Assembly (NCBI GenBank): GCA_028724905.1
Contig: JAQYTG010000018.1
Location: 62,001-126,000 of the forward strand
Reading direction: 5' to 3'
Source of the DNA: Actinomycetaceae bacterium
GTDB lineage: Bacteria > Actinomycetota > Actinomycetes > Actinomycetales > Actinomycetaceae
DNA length: 64,000 nt
Part shown: in pieces, positions 1 through 7,600 of the stretch
Numbering within the stretch: position 1 is the stretch's first letter
How the letters are laid out: each line of letters begins with the position of its first letter
Made by a program: the position numbers and the translations under genes
The notes under the pieces: model-generated
Seen by the model: the letters and a program-made list of their open reading frames with translations, nothing else
Databases searched by the model: none
Told to the model about the DNA's origin: nothing

Positions 1-2
1 TA

Positions 3-83
3 GGCGTTGTTCCGGTGCTCGTCGCATATCTATTCTTGCAAAAGTATTTCATTAAAGGAATGCTCGCCGGCTCTGTGAAGTAG
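3..83 (+). CDS. Sugar ABC transporter permease, C-terminal end only (partial)
   Basis: Only the last 26 codons are in the window, read in frame from base 3 to the TAG at 81-83. The translated end (VVPVLVAYLFLQKYFIKGML) has the hydrophobic segment followed by a short basic tail that is typical of the C-terminus of MalG/UgpE-like permeases of CUT1 carbohydrate ABC importers. In that family this protein forms one half of the membrane channel for an oligosaccharide or polyol importer. The rest of the operon lies upstream of the window, so the substrate cannot be told. A truncated LacI-type regulator fragment follows almost at once, which suits a sugar-uptake operon. Confidence 0.75.
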   Translation, partial: GVVPVLVAYLFLQKYFIKGMLAGSVK

Positions 84-85
84 GT

Positions 86-388
86 AGCGAGCAGGTGGCT
101 CGTAAGTGGATCGGTGGCTTTTGTTTTTCAGATTCCATCGCTTTCGGTTTTTTGCGTGCTTTGCGTGAGCATGGTGTGCGTGTGCCTGAAGAAGTGGCCG
201 TGATCGGATTCGATGGGATTGGACTTGACCAGTATGCTGCTCCGGCACTTGCCACGGTGGCTCAGCCGATTCACGATATGGTTGAGTTTATTGTGCATAC
301 GTTGTTGTACGATGCAGCCTCTGTGCCCTCACGTGGGCTGCGCAAGTTTCCAGTGAAACTTCAGCCAGCCGCTTCTTGCGGGTGCTGA
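86..388 (+). pseudogene. LacI-family regulator, C-terminal remnant
   Basis: The reading frame is open from base 56 and encodes about 100 residues matching only the last third of a LacI/GalR repressor: the FCFSDSIAFGFLRALREHG segment, the VRVPEEVAVIGFD core strand, and an ATVAQPIHDM segment that corresponds to the usual T-V-x-Q-P region. The N-terminal helix-turn-helix and the first effector-binding subdomain are missing; just upstream lies the stop codon of an ABC permease in another frame. An intact member is about 330-350 residues. A GTG at 95 could start a short product, but without a DNA-binding domain it could not act as a repressor, so it is called a remnant, probably left by a deletion that fused permease and regulator ends. 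Confidence 0.75.
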
Positions 389-684
389 GGGCATTCTTTT
401 TCTGAGGGGCATTTTTTGGCTTGCATTTTCTTTGGTTTGCCAGAATTCCTAGGGTGATTTTGAGTGGTATCAGGTCAGTTCCAGCGATATGGTCGGCTGA
501 TTGGCTGGCTAAGTTCCGGTGATCGGGTCGGCTGGTTAGCTGGCCGATCATATCACCTGCTACATCCTGATGGCATGGTGGTCAGCCGGTCATCGTAGCC
601 CTGCCATCATGCTCAACTGATTGTGCAACCCGTGAGTGGAAGCGAGGGGCTAGTTGAAAACTCCAGTTGAAAGCTGCAGGCGCC
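389..684. other. Intergenic region with imperfect GGTCGGCTG/GATCATATC repeats
   Basis: No coding region seen. Between about 484 and 565 there are overlapping imperfect copies of a TGGTCGGCTGATTGGCTGG-like word ending in CCGATCATATCACC. Similar words recur in other non-coding stretches of the window (near 5.1, 19.6 and 34.4 kb). The 3' end of the pknL gene, read from the other strand, borders the region on the right. Confidence 0.4.
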
Positions 685-2883
685 CTAGAGTGAGCGGATG
701 GTGACGGTGGAGCCGACTTTTACTTGGATTCCAGCTATGGGGTTTTGTGCGTAAACGAAGCCGTTGCCGGCGTCACGCTTGACGTCTACTACTAGCCCCA
801 GAGCCTCCAGTTTTTCCTGGGCGCTAGCTACTGAGCTGCCAAAGAGGTTGGGCATCGTCACCATTTCTGGGCCTTTGGAGACCACGATGGCGACGGTATC
901 ACCGCGGAAAAGTTGTGCGCCAGGGGCGGGGCTAATAGAGATGAGACCCCCTTCAGGTACAGTGTCGGAAAACTCCTCGCTGCGACTCACCTCGAAGCCG
1001 GTGTCTGCGAGGAGCTGTTCAAAGTCGGCGGCGCTGCGCTCTCCGGCTTGGGGTACTGTCAGCGGTTCTTTCCCTTTTGAGACTATGATCGTGACGTCAG
1101 AATCATGCGGCACTGATTTTCCTGCGGCCGGCTCTTGTGAGATCACTGCGTCTTTTGGTACCGTCTGTGACCACTCTTCTTTCACCACCGCAACGAATCG
1201 TGCTTTCGTGAGTGTTGCTTGTGCCTGGGCTTTCGCTGTGCCCACTACTTTTGGCACAGTGAGATATTCCACCCCATCGGAGACGATGACGCTCACCGGC
1301 TGAGAGGGATGAATACTGACGCCGCCCTCAGGATTGGTGCCGATCACGAGATCTTTTTTCACGGTATCTGAAAATTCGTGAGCTTCCCGAATGGTGAAGC
1401 CTTTCGAGCGCAGAGCTTCTGAGGCGTCGGTGAATGTTTGGCCAGCCACGGCGGGTACTTGTACTCGCAGGCCAGGGCCGTAAGTGAACCACCAGTAGCC
1501 AGTGCCGGCGCCCGCTCCGAGTAATACCAGCAAGAGCAAAGTGATCACCAGGGGCTTTTTGGAGCGCCGCCGAGAGGAAGCAGTAACAGTAGTTGGAGTA
1601 GTAGTGACGGCAGTAGGCGCAGACGTCCGGATATTGCTCACCGCCGTGCCGGCTTCCGGCCTAGCAGGCTGCTCTGGTCTAGAAATATCAGTGGCACGAG
1701 AGCGTGGTGCATTGCTGTGGGGGAGTGTTGCAGTAGGCTGCGGAGCCGCTACGAGATTTTCTGAGTGCGTCTGCCGGTTGTGTGCTACCACTTTGCTCTC
1801 CGGCGTCACCGCTTCTAATGTCGCTTGCGTTGGCGCTACAGACGTTGAGCCTCCCGTTCGTGAGTGCGTCACGTTTGGCGTCACCGATGCAGGCGCAGCG
1901 CCCTTTGCACCGCGTGGATTGCGATCGGTATCTACTTTCGTCGGCACTTTGCGTGGGCGTGGCGGGAAAACTGGGATTCTGCGCAGCGCGAGACTCGCAG
2001 GCAGTGCCGTTATTGCTTGCTCGACTAACGCTAGTGCGGCGCCCCCATCAGCAGGGCGATGATCTGGGTCTTTCGCGCTCAACGTGGCAATCAGTGAATC
2101 TATGTGAGCTGGCATCCACTCAGCGAGAGTAGCCAAGCGGGGCATCGGTTCATTGACGTGTGCGTAGGCCACAGCCACGGGGGACTCTCCAGTGAATGGC
2201 TGTCGGCCAGCGATGAGTTCGTACAGCATGATACCCACCGCGTAAATATCGGCGGGAGCTCCAGATCCTCCGCGCGTGACGATTTCGGGAGCTACGTACG
2301 CTACCGTGCCGAGGAGTTGGCCGGAGTGACTGCTTGTGGCATCGCTCACGGCTCGAGCGAGTCCGAAGTCTCCCACCTTGGCTACGAACGTTGGTTTGGA
2401 AAGCGGGTGCTCGGTGGGGATCGGCTCGGTGAGCAGGATATTTTCGGGTTTCACGTCTCTGTGGACGATTCCTTTTCGATGAGCGGCTGTGAGCGCGATG
2501 AGTACTTGTCTGGTGACGTCGAGGGCATTCGATAAGCTGAATGAGCCGTGAGCGTTGAGTTCAGAGCGCAGATCGGGGCCTTCTACTAGTTCCATCACGA
2601 TATAGGCACGCTCTCCTTGCTCGGTGGGGAAAACGCCTTGATCGTGGACGCTGACGATGTGAGTATTTGAGAGTGCCGCAGCAGCGCGAGCTTCTCGTAT
2701 AAAGCGTTGCGTAAAATCGGGCTGCTCAGCTAGGTGAGGATGAATAAACTTCACTGCCACATTGCGCTGTAGGCGGGTGTCGGTGCCGCGATAGACGCTC
2801 GCCATGCCGCCACGTGCGAGCAGAGCGTCAATTCGGTAGCGTCCCTCAATGAGCGCGCCAAGAAGTGGATCAGTGGTTTTCAC
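685..2883 (-). CDS. pknL: Transmembrane Ser/Thr protein kinase with PASTA repeats (PknL type)
   Basis: A eukaryotic-type Ser/Thr kinase of about 732 residues. The kinase domain fills roughly residues 14-285, with a glycine-rich loop (ARGGMASVY), the ATP-binding lysine in AVKFIH, the catalytic loop HRDVKPEN, DFG and the VAPE motif. A Ser/Thr/Pro-rich linker leads to one membrane helix near residues 441-464, and four PASTA repeats fill the outside part to the C-terminus; PASTA domains are known to bind muropeptides. The first ATG (2967) lies in a 25-bp tandem duplication and has no ribosome site, so the GTG at 2883, which starts just before the kinase domain, is preferred. It is divergent from an Rv2175c-like gene, and in mycobacteria PknL phosphorylates Rv2175c. 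The same pair next to a polyprenyl synthase supports the PknL name. Confidence 0.88.
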   Translation of the reverse strand: MKTTDPLLGALIEGRYRIDALLARGGMASVYRGTDTRLQRNVAVKFIHPHLAEQPDFTQRFIREARAAAALSNTHIVSVHDQGVFPTEQGERAYIVMELVEGPDLRSELNAHGSFSLSNALDVTRQVLIALTAAHRKGIVHRDVKPENILLTEPIPTEHPLSKPTFVAKVGDFGLARAVSDATSSHSGQLLGTVAYVAPEIVTRGGSGAPADIYAVGIMLYELIAGRQPFTGESPVAVAYAHVNEPMPRLATLAEWMPAHIDSLIATLSAKDPDHRPADGGAALALVEQAITALPASLALRRIPVFPPRPRKVPTKVDTDRNPRGAKGAAPASVTPNVTHSRTGGSTSVAPTQATLEAVTPESKVVAHNRQTHSENLVAAPQPTATLPHSNAPRSRATDISRPEQPARPEAGTAVSNIRTSAPTAVTTTPTTVTASSRRRSKKPLVITLLLLVLLGAGAGTGYWWFTYGPGLRVQVPAVAGQTFTDASEALRSKGFTIREAHEFSDTVKKDLVIGTNPEGGVSIHPSQPVSVIVSDGVEYLTVPKVVGTAKAQAQATLTKARFVAVVKEEWSQTVPKDAVISQEPAAGKSVPHDSDVTIIVSKGKEPLTVPQAGERSAADFEQLLADTGFEVSRSEEFSDTVPEGGLISISPAPGAQLFRGDTVAIVVSKGPEMVTMPNLFGSSVASAQEKLEALGLVVDVKRDAGNGFVYAQNPIAGIQVKVGSTVTIRSL

Positions 2884-2927
2884 ATCCTCAGTGTAACTGG
2901 CTAGGGCGATTTTCGGTGAGATGAAAA

Positions 2928-2977
2928 ATTTCTTGCGGGCATGATTAGTAGCATTTCTTGCAGGCATGATTAGTAGC
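2928..2977. repeat. 25-bp tandem duplication at the start of pknL
   Basis: Two adjacent 25-bp units (2928-2952 and 2953-2977) differ at one base. On the minus strand each unit carries GCTACTAATCATG, so both the ATG and the upstream TACTAAT, which resembles a -10 box, are doubled. The length is not a multiple of three, so this is unlikely to be conserved coding sequence. Confidence 0.85.
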
Positions 2978-3005
2978 GTCAGTGTGCCGATGCGCCGGTG
3001 TGGTG

Positions 3006-3011
3006 TATTCT
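3006..3011 (+). promoter_or_regulatory. -10 box for a leaderless Rv2175c-like gene
   Basis: TATTCT ends 6 nt before the GTG at 3018. No Shine-Dalgarno sequence precedes that GTG. This matches the actinobacterial TANNNT -10 box with transcription starting at the first base of the start codon. Confidence 0.5.
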
Positions 3012-3017
3012 GTGGCC

Positions 3018-3461
3018 GTGAGTGAAACGAAGCAATCAGATTCTGCCCCGACGTCCGCTCAGGGCTCGCTTGATGTATCCGATGTGTCTACTGTATCCGC
3101 CACGGCTTTGCCACAGATGCATGAGTGGCTGTGGCTGCCAGACGTCGCGGAGCTATTGGGTGTGCGTGGGCGTGATGTGCGAGCCATGATCAACGATCAT
3201 CGGCTCGTGGCTCTCCGCCGCGGCGAGAACAATGCCCTCGCCATCAATGGTGGGCAATTCGTTGAAAAAGATGGCGAGGTTGTGCCGCTTCCACCGCTGC
3301 GGGGTACCCTCATTCAGCTTGCCGATGCGGGATACACTCCTGAAGAATCTCTGCGCTGGCTGATGGAATACCATGATGATCTGGGGATGACGCCATTAGA
3401 GGGCTTGCGCGGTGAAAAGACGCACGCTGTGCGGCGGGCGATTCAATTCTTGGCTTTCTGA
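3018..3461 (+). CDS. Rv2175c-family winged-helix DNA-binding protein
   Basis: A protein of 147 residues. The first third is Ser/Thr-rich and disordered-looking; a helix-turn-helix begins at WLWLPDVAELLGVRGRDVRAM, and the C-terminal half (LIQLADAGYTPEESLRWL, then a TPLEGLRGEKTHAVRRAIQ stretch) matches the Rv2175c C-terminal domain. In Mycobacterium tuberculosis the orthologue binds DNA and is phosphorylated by PknL, which abolishes binding; the Thr residues in the N-terminal part here could serve the same role, though that is inferred. The GTG at 3018 is chosen because a -10 box lies 6 nt upstream and the longer ATG-less extension to 2982 adds nothing recognisable. It is divergent from pknL. 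Confidence 0.82.
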   Translation: MSETKQSDSAPTSAQGSLDVSDVSTVSATALPQMHEWLWLPDVAELLGVRGRDVRAMINDHRLVALRRGENNALAINGGQFVEKDGEVVPLPPLRGTLIQLADAGYTPEESLRWLMEYHDDLGMTPLEGLRGEKTHAVRRAIQFLAF

Positions 3462-3722
3462 GATCTTTCTGAAATCCTGGCGCCCTGAGGTTCCTCATTC
3501 GCCGTGCGAGATGTCGCTGCGTCGGACTTTGCTGCGCCCGACTTCGATGTGTGAGGTTCCACCGTTTTTTGCCGTGTGCCGCTGTGTATGGTCAGGTTTG
3601 GCGTTCTCGCGTTTCTCGGCTTTTCTTGCCTGTCATCCCTTTTCTATAGGTTCGTGTGGCGTCTTCTGGGGGCTCGTGTGGTGGCTGTGATGTTGTCGCA
3701 CCTCGTGGTAGTTCGTGAGTGC

Positions 3723-5003
3723 CTAATAGGTGCGTTGCGTGAGATCATCTGCGAGCTGTTCGAGTACAGACAGTTCCAGCCTACTCGTGCCCATCTGCGT
3801 CGTCACCGCAGCTTCGCGTTCAGCAATCATAGCTTCATGTTGATCGTAAGCGCCGCAATCTCTGATAATTGTGCGCGCTGTGGTGAGATCTTCTTCTGAG
3901 AGTGGGCGGCCGATCAGTGCGTCAATCATGGCGCGTTCGTGGGGCGGTGCGGCCGCACGAGTGAGAGCTAGCAGCACGGTGCGTTTCCCCTCGCTCAGGT
4001 CGCCTCCTGCCGGTTTGCCGGTGGTCTGTGGATCCCCAAAAATACCCAGGGCGTCGTCACGCAGCTGAAAGGCTTCGCCTAGTGGCTGGCAGATGCGCTC
4101 CAGTTCAGCCAAGATACTCACGTCGCGTGGCAGATAGGCGTTCATAGAGCCGGTGAGGTGCTCGTGGAGGGGAGAATGAGGAACCAGTGTACTCTCGGAG
4201 CCGGCGCGGTTTGGCGTCGTGGTATCTGTCAGAGCGTCGTTTTGCGGTGTCGGGGTGGAGGGAATATTCACGGTAGCGCAGTGATGTGGGCGGCGGCGTG
4301 CCATAGCGAGCTCTGCGCCAAGCAGTGTGGGAACTGAGACGGAGTAGCGTGCTGCCTTGTGATAGAGCACGCTCAACGCCTGATCAATTGCTGCTGCGCT
4401 GTTAGATTCGAGCGGTTGAAACTCGCTGAGAGCGTCGGTGTATTGGCCGAAAGCCACCTCAGTGCACATGGAGTGAAAAAGTTCTCGCACCTTGTTTGCT
4501 GCCTCAGGGCGGAGGAGGGGATCTGACGCTAGACCCTGCTCAAGGACATAAGCGGCCAAGGAGAGCACATAATCACCGAGCAGAATTGCCATCTTTTCAC
4601 CGAAATCTTCTCTGGATCCCAGTAGGTGATGCTCCGTGTGCCAGGCGGCGTAGGCCTCATGGGCGGTGGCTATGCCGCGACGAGTAGCGGCGGCGTCAAT
4701 CACATCATCGTGGATCAGAGCAGAAAGCTGATAGAGCTCCAACGAGGCGCCGAGGTAAACGGGCAGTTCTGCAGTGGGTATCTCGCTGAACGTAGCGGGT
4801 GAAGCCTCGAGACCCGTCTGGAAACCGGCGAGTGCGAAGAGCGCACGGGTGCGTTTGCCGCCAGCTGTTAAAGCGATGGCAGGGGCTAAAAAGTCATCTG
4901 CAAGGCTTGAGCTAGCTCGTAGAGCAAATGGCGGGGGAGCTGCCCACACCTGTTGTAGTGTGACGTCAACGGCTTGCCGGAATCTGCTCAGTACGTCTCT
5001 CAT
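3723..5003 (-). CDS. Polyprenyl diphosphate synthase (IdsA/GrcC type)
   Basis: A trans-prenyltransferase of 426 residues that condenses isopentenyl diphosphate with allylic diphosphates to make geranylgeranyl or longer chains. The two Asp-rich metal sites are visible: IHDDVIDAAATRRG (first) and LRDDALGIFGDP (second), followed by GGDLSEGKRT. The family is usually 320-360 residues; the excess comes mainly from a 50-60 residue low-complexity insert rich in Pro, Thr and Asn between the two sites (around residues 240-290). The product chain length cannot be read with confidence. The pknL/Rv2175c/idsA grouping is conserved in mycobacteria. No Shine-Dalgarno sequence is seen before the ATG; a TACACT box ends 7 nt upstream, suggesting a leaderless mRNA. 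Confidence 0.87.
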   Translation of the reverse strand: MRDVLSRFRQAVDVTLQQVWAAPPPFALRASSSLADDFLAPAIALTAGGKRTRALFALAGFQTGLEASPATFSEIPTAELPVYLGASLELYQLSALIHDDVIDAAATRRGIATAHEAYAAWHTEHHLLGSREDFGEKMAILLGDYVLSLAAYVLEQGLASDPLLRPEAANKVRELFHSMCTEVAFGQYTDALSEFQPLESNSAAAIDQALSVLYHKAARYSVSVPTLLGAELAMARRRPHHCATVNIPSTPTPQNDALTDTTTPNRAGSESTLVPHSPLHEHLTGSMNAYLPRDVSILAELERICQPLGEAFQLRDDALGIFGDPQTTGKPAGGDLSEGKRTVLLALTRAAAPPHERAMIDALIGRPLSEEDLTTARTIIRDCGAYDQHEAMIAEREAAVTTQMGTSRLELSVLEQLADDLTQRTY

Positions 5004-5010
5004 GGTTCTT

Positions 5011-5016
5011 AGTGTA
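5011..5016 (-). promoter_or_regulatory. -10 box for the leaderless polyprenyl synthase gene
   Basis: On the minus strand TACACT is followed by 7 nt and then the ATG at 5003. There is no ribosome-binding site in between. Confidence 0.45.
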
Positions 5017-5795
5017 TCTGCTGACTACTCATTGGGGGTGTGCAGAGCTTGAGAGTCTGATAGTGCTCTGGCTGGTTAGGTAAGCGAGACGAGTTGATCA
5101 TATCGGCTAACTGATTACACAATTCGGTGACGAAAGTGGTTGGCCGATTTGGCAGCCCGAGGGTGGAACTGACGGGCTACTGATGGGCTAGCTAGTTGAG
5201 TGCGCAGCCCGAGGGTCGAATTAGCTGGTTAGCTAGTTGGGTGCGTAGCCTGGCGGTGGAACTGACGGGCTAGTGGCGGGCTAGTCACTCGTATTGATGG
5301 CTTGTGAGAATTGCCTCGCAGCGCTCACCGTATTGATTGCTCGTGTGAATCACGCTGCAGCACGTGCCGCGCCGCAGAACACATCGCGGTGCGCGTACGT
5401 ATAACGCAAGAAGCGTCTAGACAAGGAGCTGTGAAAGCAGCCTGCAGTACGTGCCGCACCGCAGCGTGCGTACGGAACACACCGCAGCGCGCCTCGCAGA
5501 ACACACACCGGTGCGCAGCAAATATAACGATTTAATAACTATCTCTATGTAAATATACATTTTTTCACAAACGCAACTAATATGGGACTTACGTCGCAGA
5601 GATCTCAGTGCCGAGGTCTCGTAGCTACGCCATATATAACCGTATGTACAACCGTCATAGAATCCGCAAACTCATAATTACCGCTGGTCACGGCGTGATA
5701 AACGGCCAGGTGCTCTCGCTTCGGCAGTAGCTGCTGTACCGCTCGCCGTCACCACTGTTGGCAACTTACGCAGCTTACGGGCGTATCTCAGCACA
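5017..5795. other. 780-bp intergenic region with degenerate repeats
   Basis: No gene is supported. From about 5135 to 5300 the DNA is built of imperfect repeats (GCAGCCCGAGGGT, GCTAGCTAGTTG, GGAACTGACGGGCTA each twice or more). From 5340 to 5520 words such as GCAGNACGTGCCGC and CCGCAGNNCGC recur, giving a spurious His/Cys/Arg-rich reading frame. At 5547-5560 ATGTAAATATACAT is a near-palindrome in an AT-rich patch that could be a regulatory site for the downstream transporter, about 250 bp away. Confidence 0.4.
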
Positions 5796-5808
5796 AGAAA
5801 GGTTTAAG

Positions 5809-7404
5809 ATGGCTCTCCCAGATATTACCCCCGAGATTCGTGAGAGTACGAACGTTGCCCGAGGTTCTCTCGACAAACCCCAGAACAGTAATCGGCTGCT
5901 CAAACGGCTACTGGGAATTTTTGGTGGCATCGCACTTGGGGCGATCGTCTACTACGCTTTTCCGCGTGGCCTTAGCGATTCCCTGGTAGAAGCGCTCACG
6001 AAGGCAGCGCAGAGCAAAGATCCAGCTGCGGTGATTGATCCCGTTGTGGCTGCGAACAACATTGCGTTCACAGCCGCCGTCGCTGCACTCATGGCTGTAT
6101 GGTGGATTTTTGAGGCTATCCCACTGGCCGCCACCGCGTTGGTGCCCTTGGTTACGTTTCCGCTCTTTGGTGTGGCGACGTTCAAAGCTACGGCTACTCC
6201 CTACGCTTCCGACACAATTTTCCTGTTTATGGGGGGATTCTTCCTCGCCTTGGCTATGCAGCGATGGAATTTTCATCGCCGGCTCGCGTTTGTGATCGTG
6301 CTGCTCATTGGTACCAAACCTAAACGGATGGTGCTCGGCTTTATGGTGGCCACCGGATTTCTCTCGATGTGGGTGAGCAATACTGCCACTGCCGTGATGA
6401 TGTTGCCTATCGGTATCTCGGTGCTCACTGCGGTAGGGCAAGTGGAGACTAAAGACGGAAAAATGAGCAATTTTGGCACGGCGCTGATGCTTGGCATTGC
6501 TTACGCGGCCTCCATTGCCTCGCTCTCCACGCTCATCGGCACCCCGCCGAATGCACTACTGCGCGGGTATTTACAAGAGAGCCACGATATCACCCTGAAT
6601 TTTGGCCAGTGGATGCTCTTCGCTACGCCGCTCGCGTGGTTGTTCCTACTCATCGCCTGGCAGTTGCTCATCCGTCTCTACAAACCAGAGATGGAGGAAA
6701 TCCCTGGCGGACGCGAACTGATTCGCAGGCAGCTCAAAGAGATGGGGCCCATGAGCGCCCAAGAGAAGATCGTGATGATCGTCTTCATCTGTGCAGCCCT
6801 CGCGTGGATTATTATCCCGACTTTCTGGCCAGATGGACCGATTAGTGACGCCTATATTGCTATGGCTGTTGCACTCATTCTCTTCCTCACTCCTGCGCAT
6901 CTGCGCCCCGACGGCATCCCGATTCTCGACTGGGAGAGCGCTAAAGAAATTCCCTGGGACGTCTTGCTCCTTTTCGGCGGCGGACTCTCGCTCGCCGGTA
7001 TGTTTGGTACGTCCGGCCTCTCGAACTGGATTGGAGACAAGGCCTCAGGGATGGCAGGCGCCCCAATTATCGTCATTGTGGCGGTCTTGGCGGCGATGGT
7101 GATTTTCTTGACGGAGCTCACCTCGAACACGGCTACGGCTGCGGCGTTCTTGCCAATTATCGGCTCTGTGGCCATCGGTATGGGCGTGGATGTGCAACTT
7201 TTGGTGATTCCGGTGGCACTCGCTGCCACCTGCGCATTCATGCTTCCGGTGGCAACTCCTCCGAACGCTATCGCGTTTGGCTCGGGCTATATCAAGATTA
7301 AGCAAATGGTGAAAGCTGGCCTCTGGCTCAACCTCATTGGCATCGTCTTGATTACGTTGTGGACGATGTACCTTGGCCCGCTCACCCTCGGCTACGGAAT
7401 CTAA
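5809..7404 (+). CDS. DASS/SLC13-family anion:Na+ symporter (dicarboxylate transporter)
   Basis: An integral membrane protein of 531 residues with about a dozen hydrophobic segments. The two SNT signatures of the divalent anion:sodium symporter family are present, SNTATAVMMLPI in the first half and TSNTATAAAFLPI in the second; in the family these form the sodium and carboxylate sites. Likely substrates are succinate, malate or related C4 acids, but the sequence does not decide which. The ATG at 5809 is chosen because AAGAAAGG ends 6 nt upstream; the reading frame stays open further 5' without a ribosome site. It stands alone, with DUF4192 and sigA downstream after a 200-bp gap that holds a degraded GGTCTGACCGAT hairpin arm. 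Confidence 0.88.
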   Translation: MALPDITPEIRESTNVARGSLDKPQNSNRLLKRLLGIFGGIALGAIVYYAFPRGLSDSLVEALTKAAQSKDPAAVIDPVVAANNIAFTAAVAALMAVWWIFEAIPLAATALVPLVTFPLFGVATFKATATPYASDTIFLFMGGFFLALAMQRWNFHRRLAFVIVLLIGTKPKRMVLGFMVATGFLSMWVSNTATAVMMLPIGISVLTAVGQVETKDGKMSNFGTALMLGIAYAASIASLSTLIGTPPNALLRGYLQESHDITLNFGQWMLFATPLAWLFLLIAWQLLIRLYKPEMEEIPGGRELIRRQLKEMGPMSAQEKIVMIVFICAALAWIIIPTFWPDGPISDAYIAMAVALILFLTPAHLRPDGIPILDWESAKEIPWDVLLLFGGGLSLAGMFGTSGLSNWIGDKASGMAGAPIIVIVAVLAAMVIFLTELTSNTATAAAFLPIIGSVAIGMGVDVQLLVIPVALAATCAFMLPVATPPNAIAFGSGYIKIKQMVKAGLWLNLIGIVLITLWTMYLGPLTLGYGI

Positions 7405-7600
7405 AGAGCTGAAAATCTAGCGAGCAGATAGCACCGATCATCCCAAAAACGTCGCGTTGATAACTCAGAATAGCGCGTTGATCACATTGGTCTGACCGAT
7501 GTTCTCACTGGGTTGTGCACAAGTAAGGTGCGTGACGGCGTGATCCACAAGCGCGTGTCGGAGAGCGTCGTCACGCACTGCGTTTCAGTTCAATGGGGGT

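Noticed and set aside
2884..2967. ATG at 2967 as the pknL start
   Set aside because: It lies in a 25-bp tandem duplication with no ribosome site; the GTG at 2883 directly precedes the kinase domain.
3412..3899. Plus-strand frames after the Rv2175c-like gene, one with hydrophobic stretches
   Set aside because: No ribosome site or family match; the second overlaps the end of the polyprenyl synthase gene on the other strand.
5311..5535. Cys/Arg-rich 74-residue frame
   Set aside because: It arises from repeated GCAGNACGTGCCGC words and has no ribosome site.
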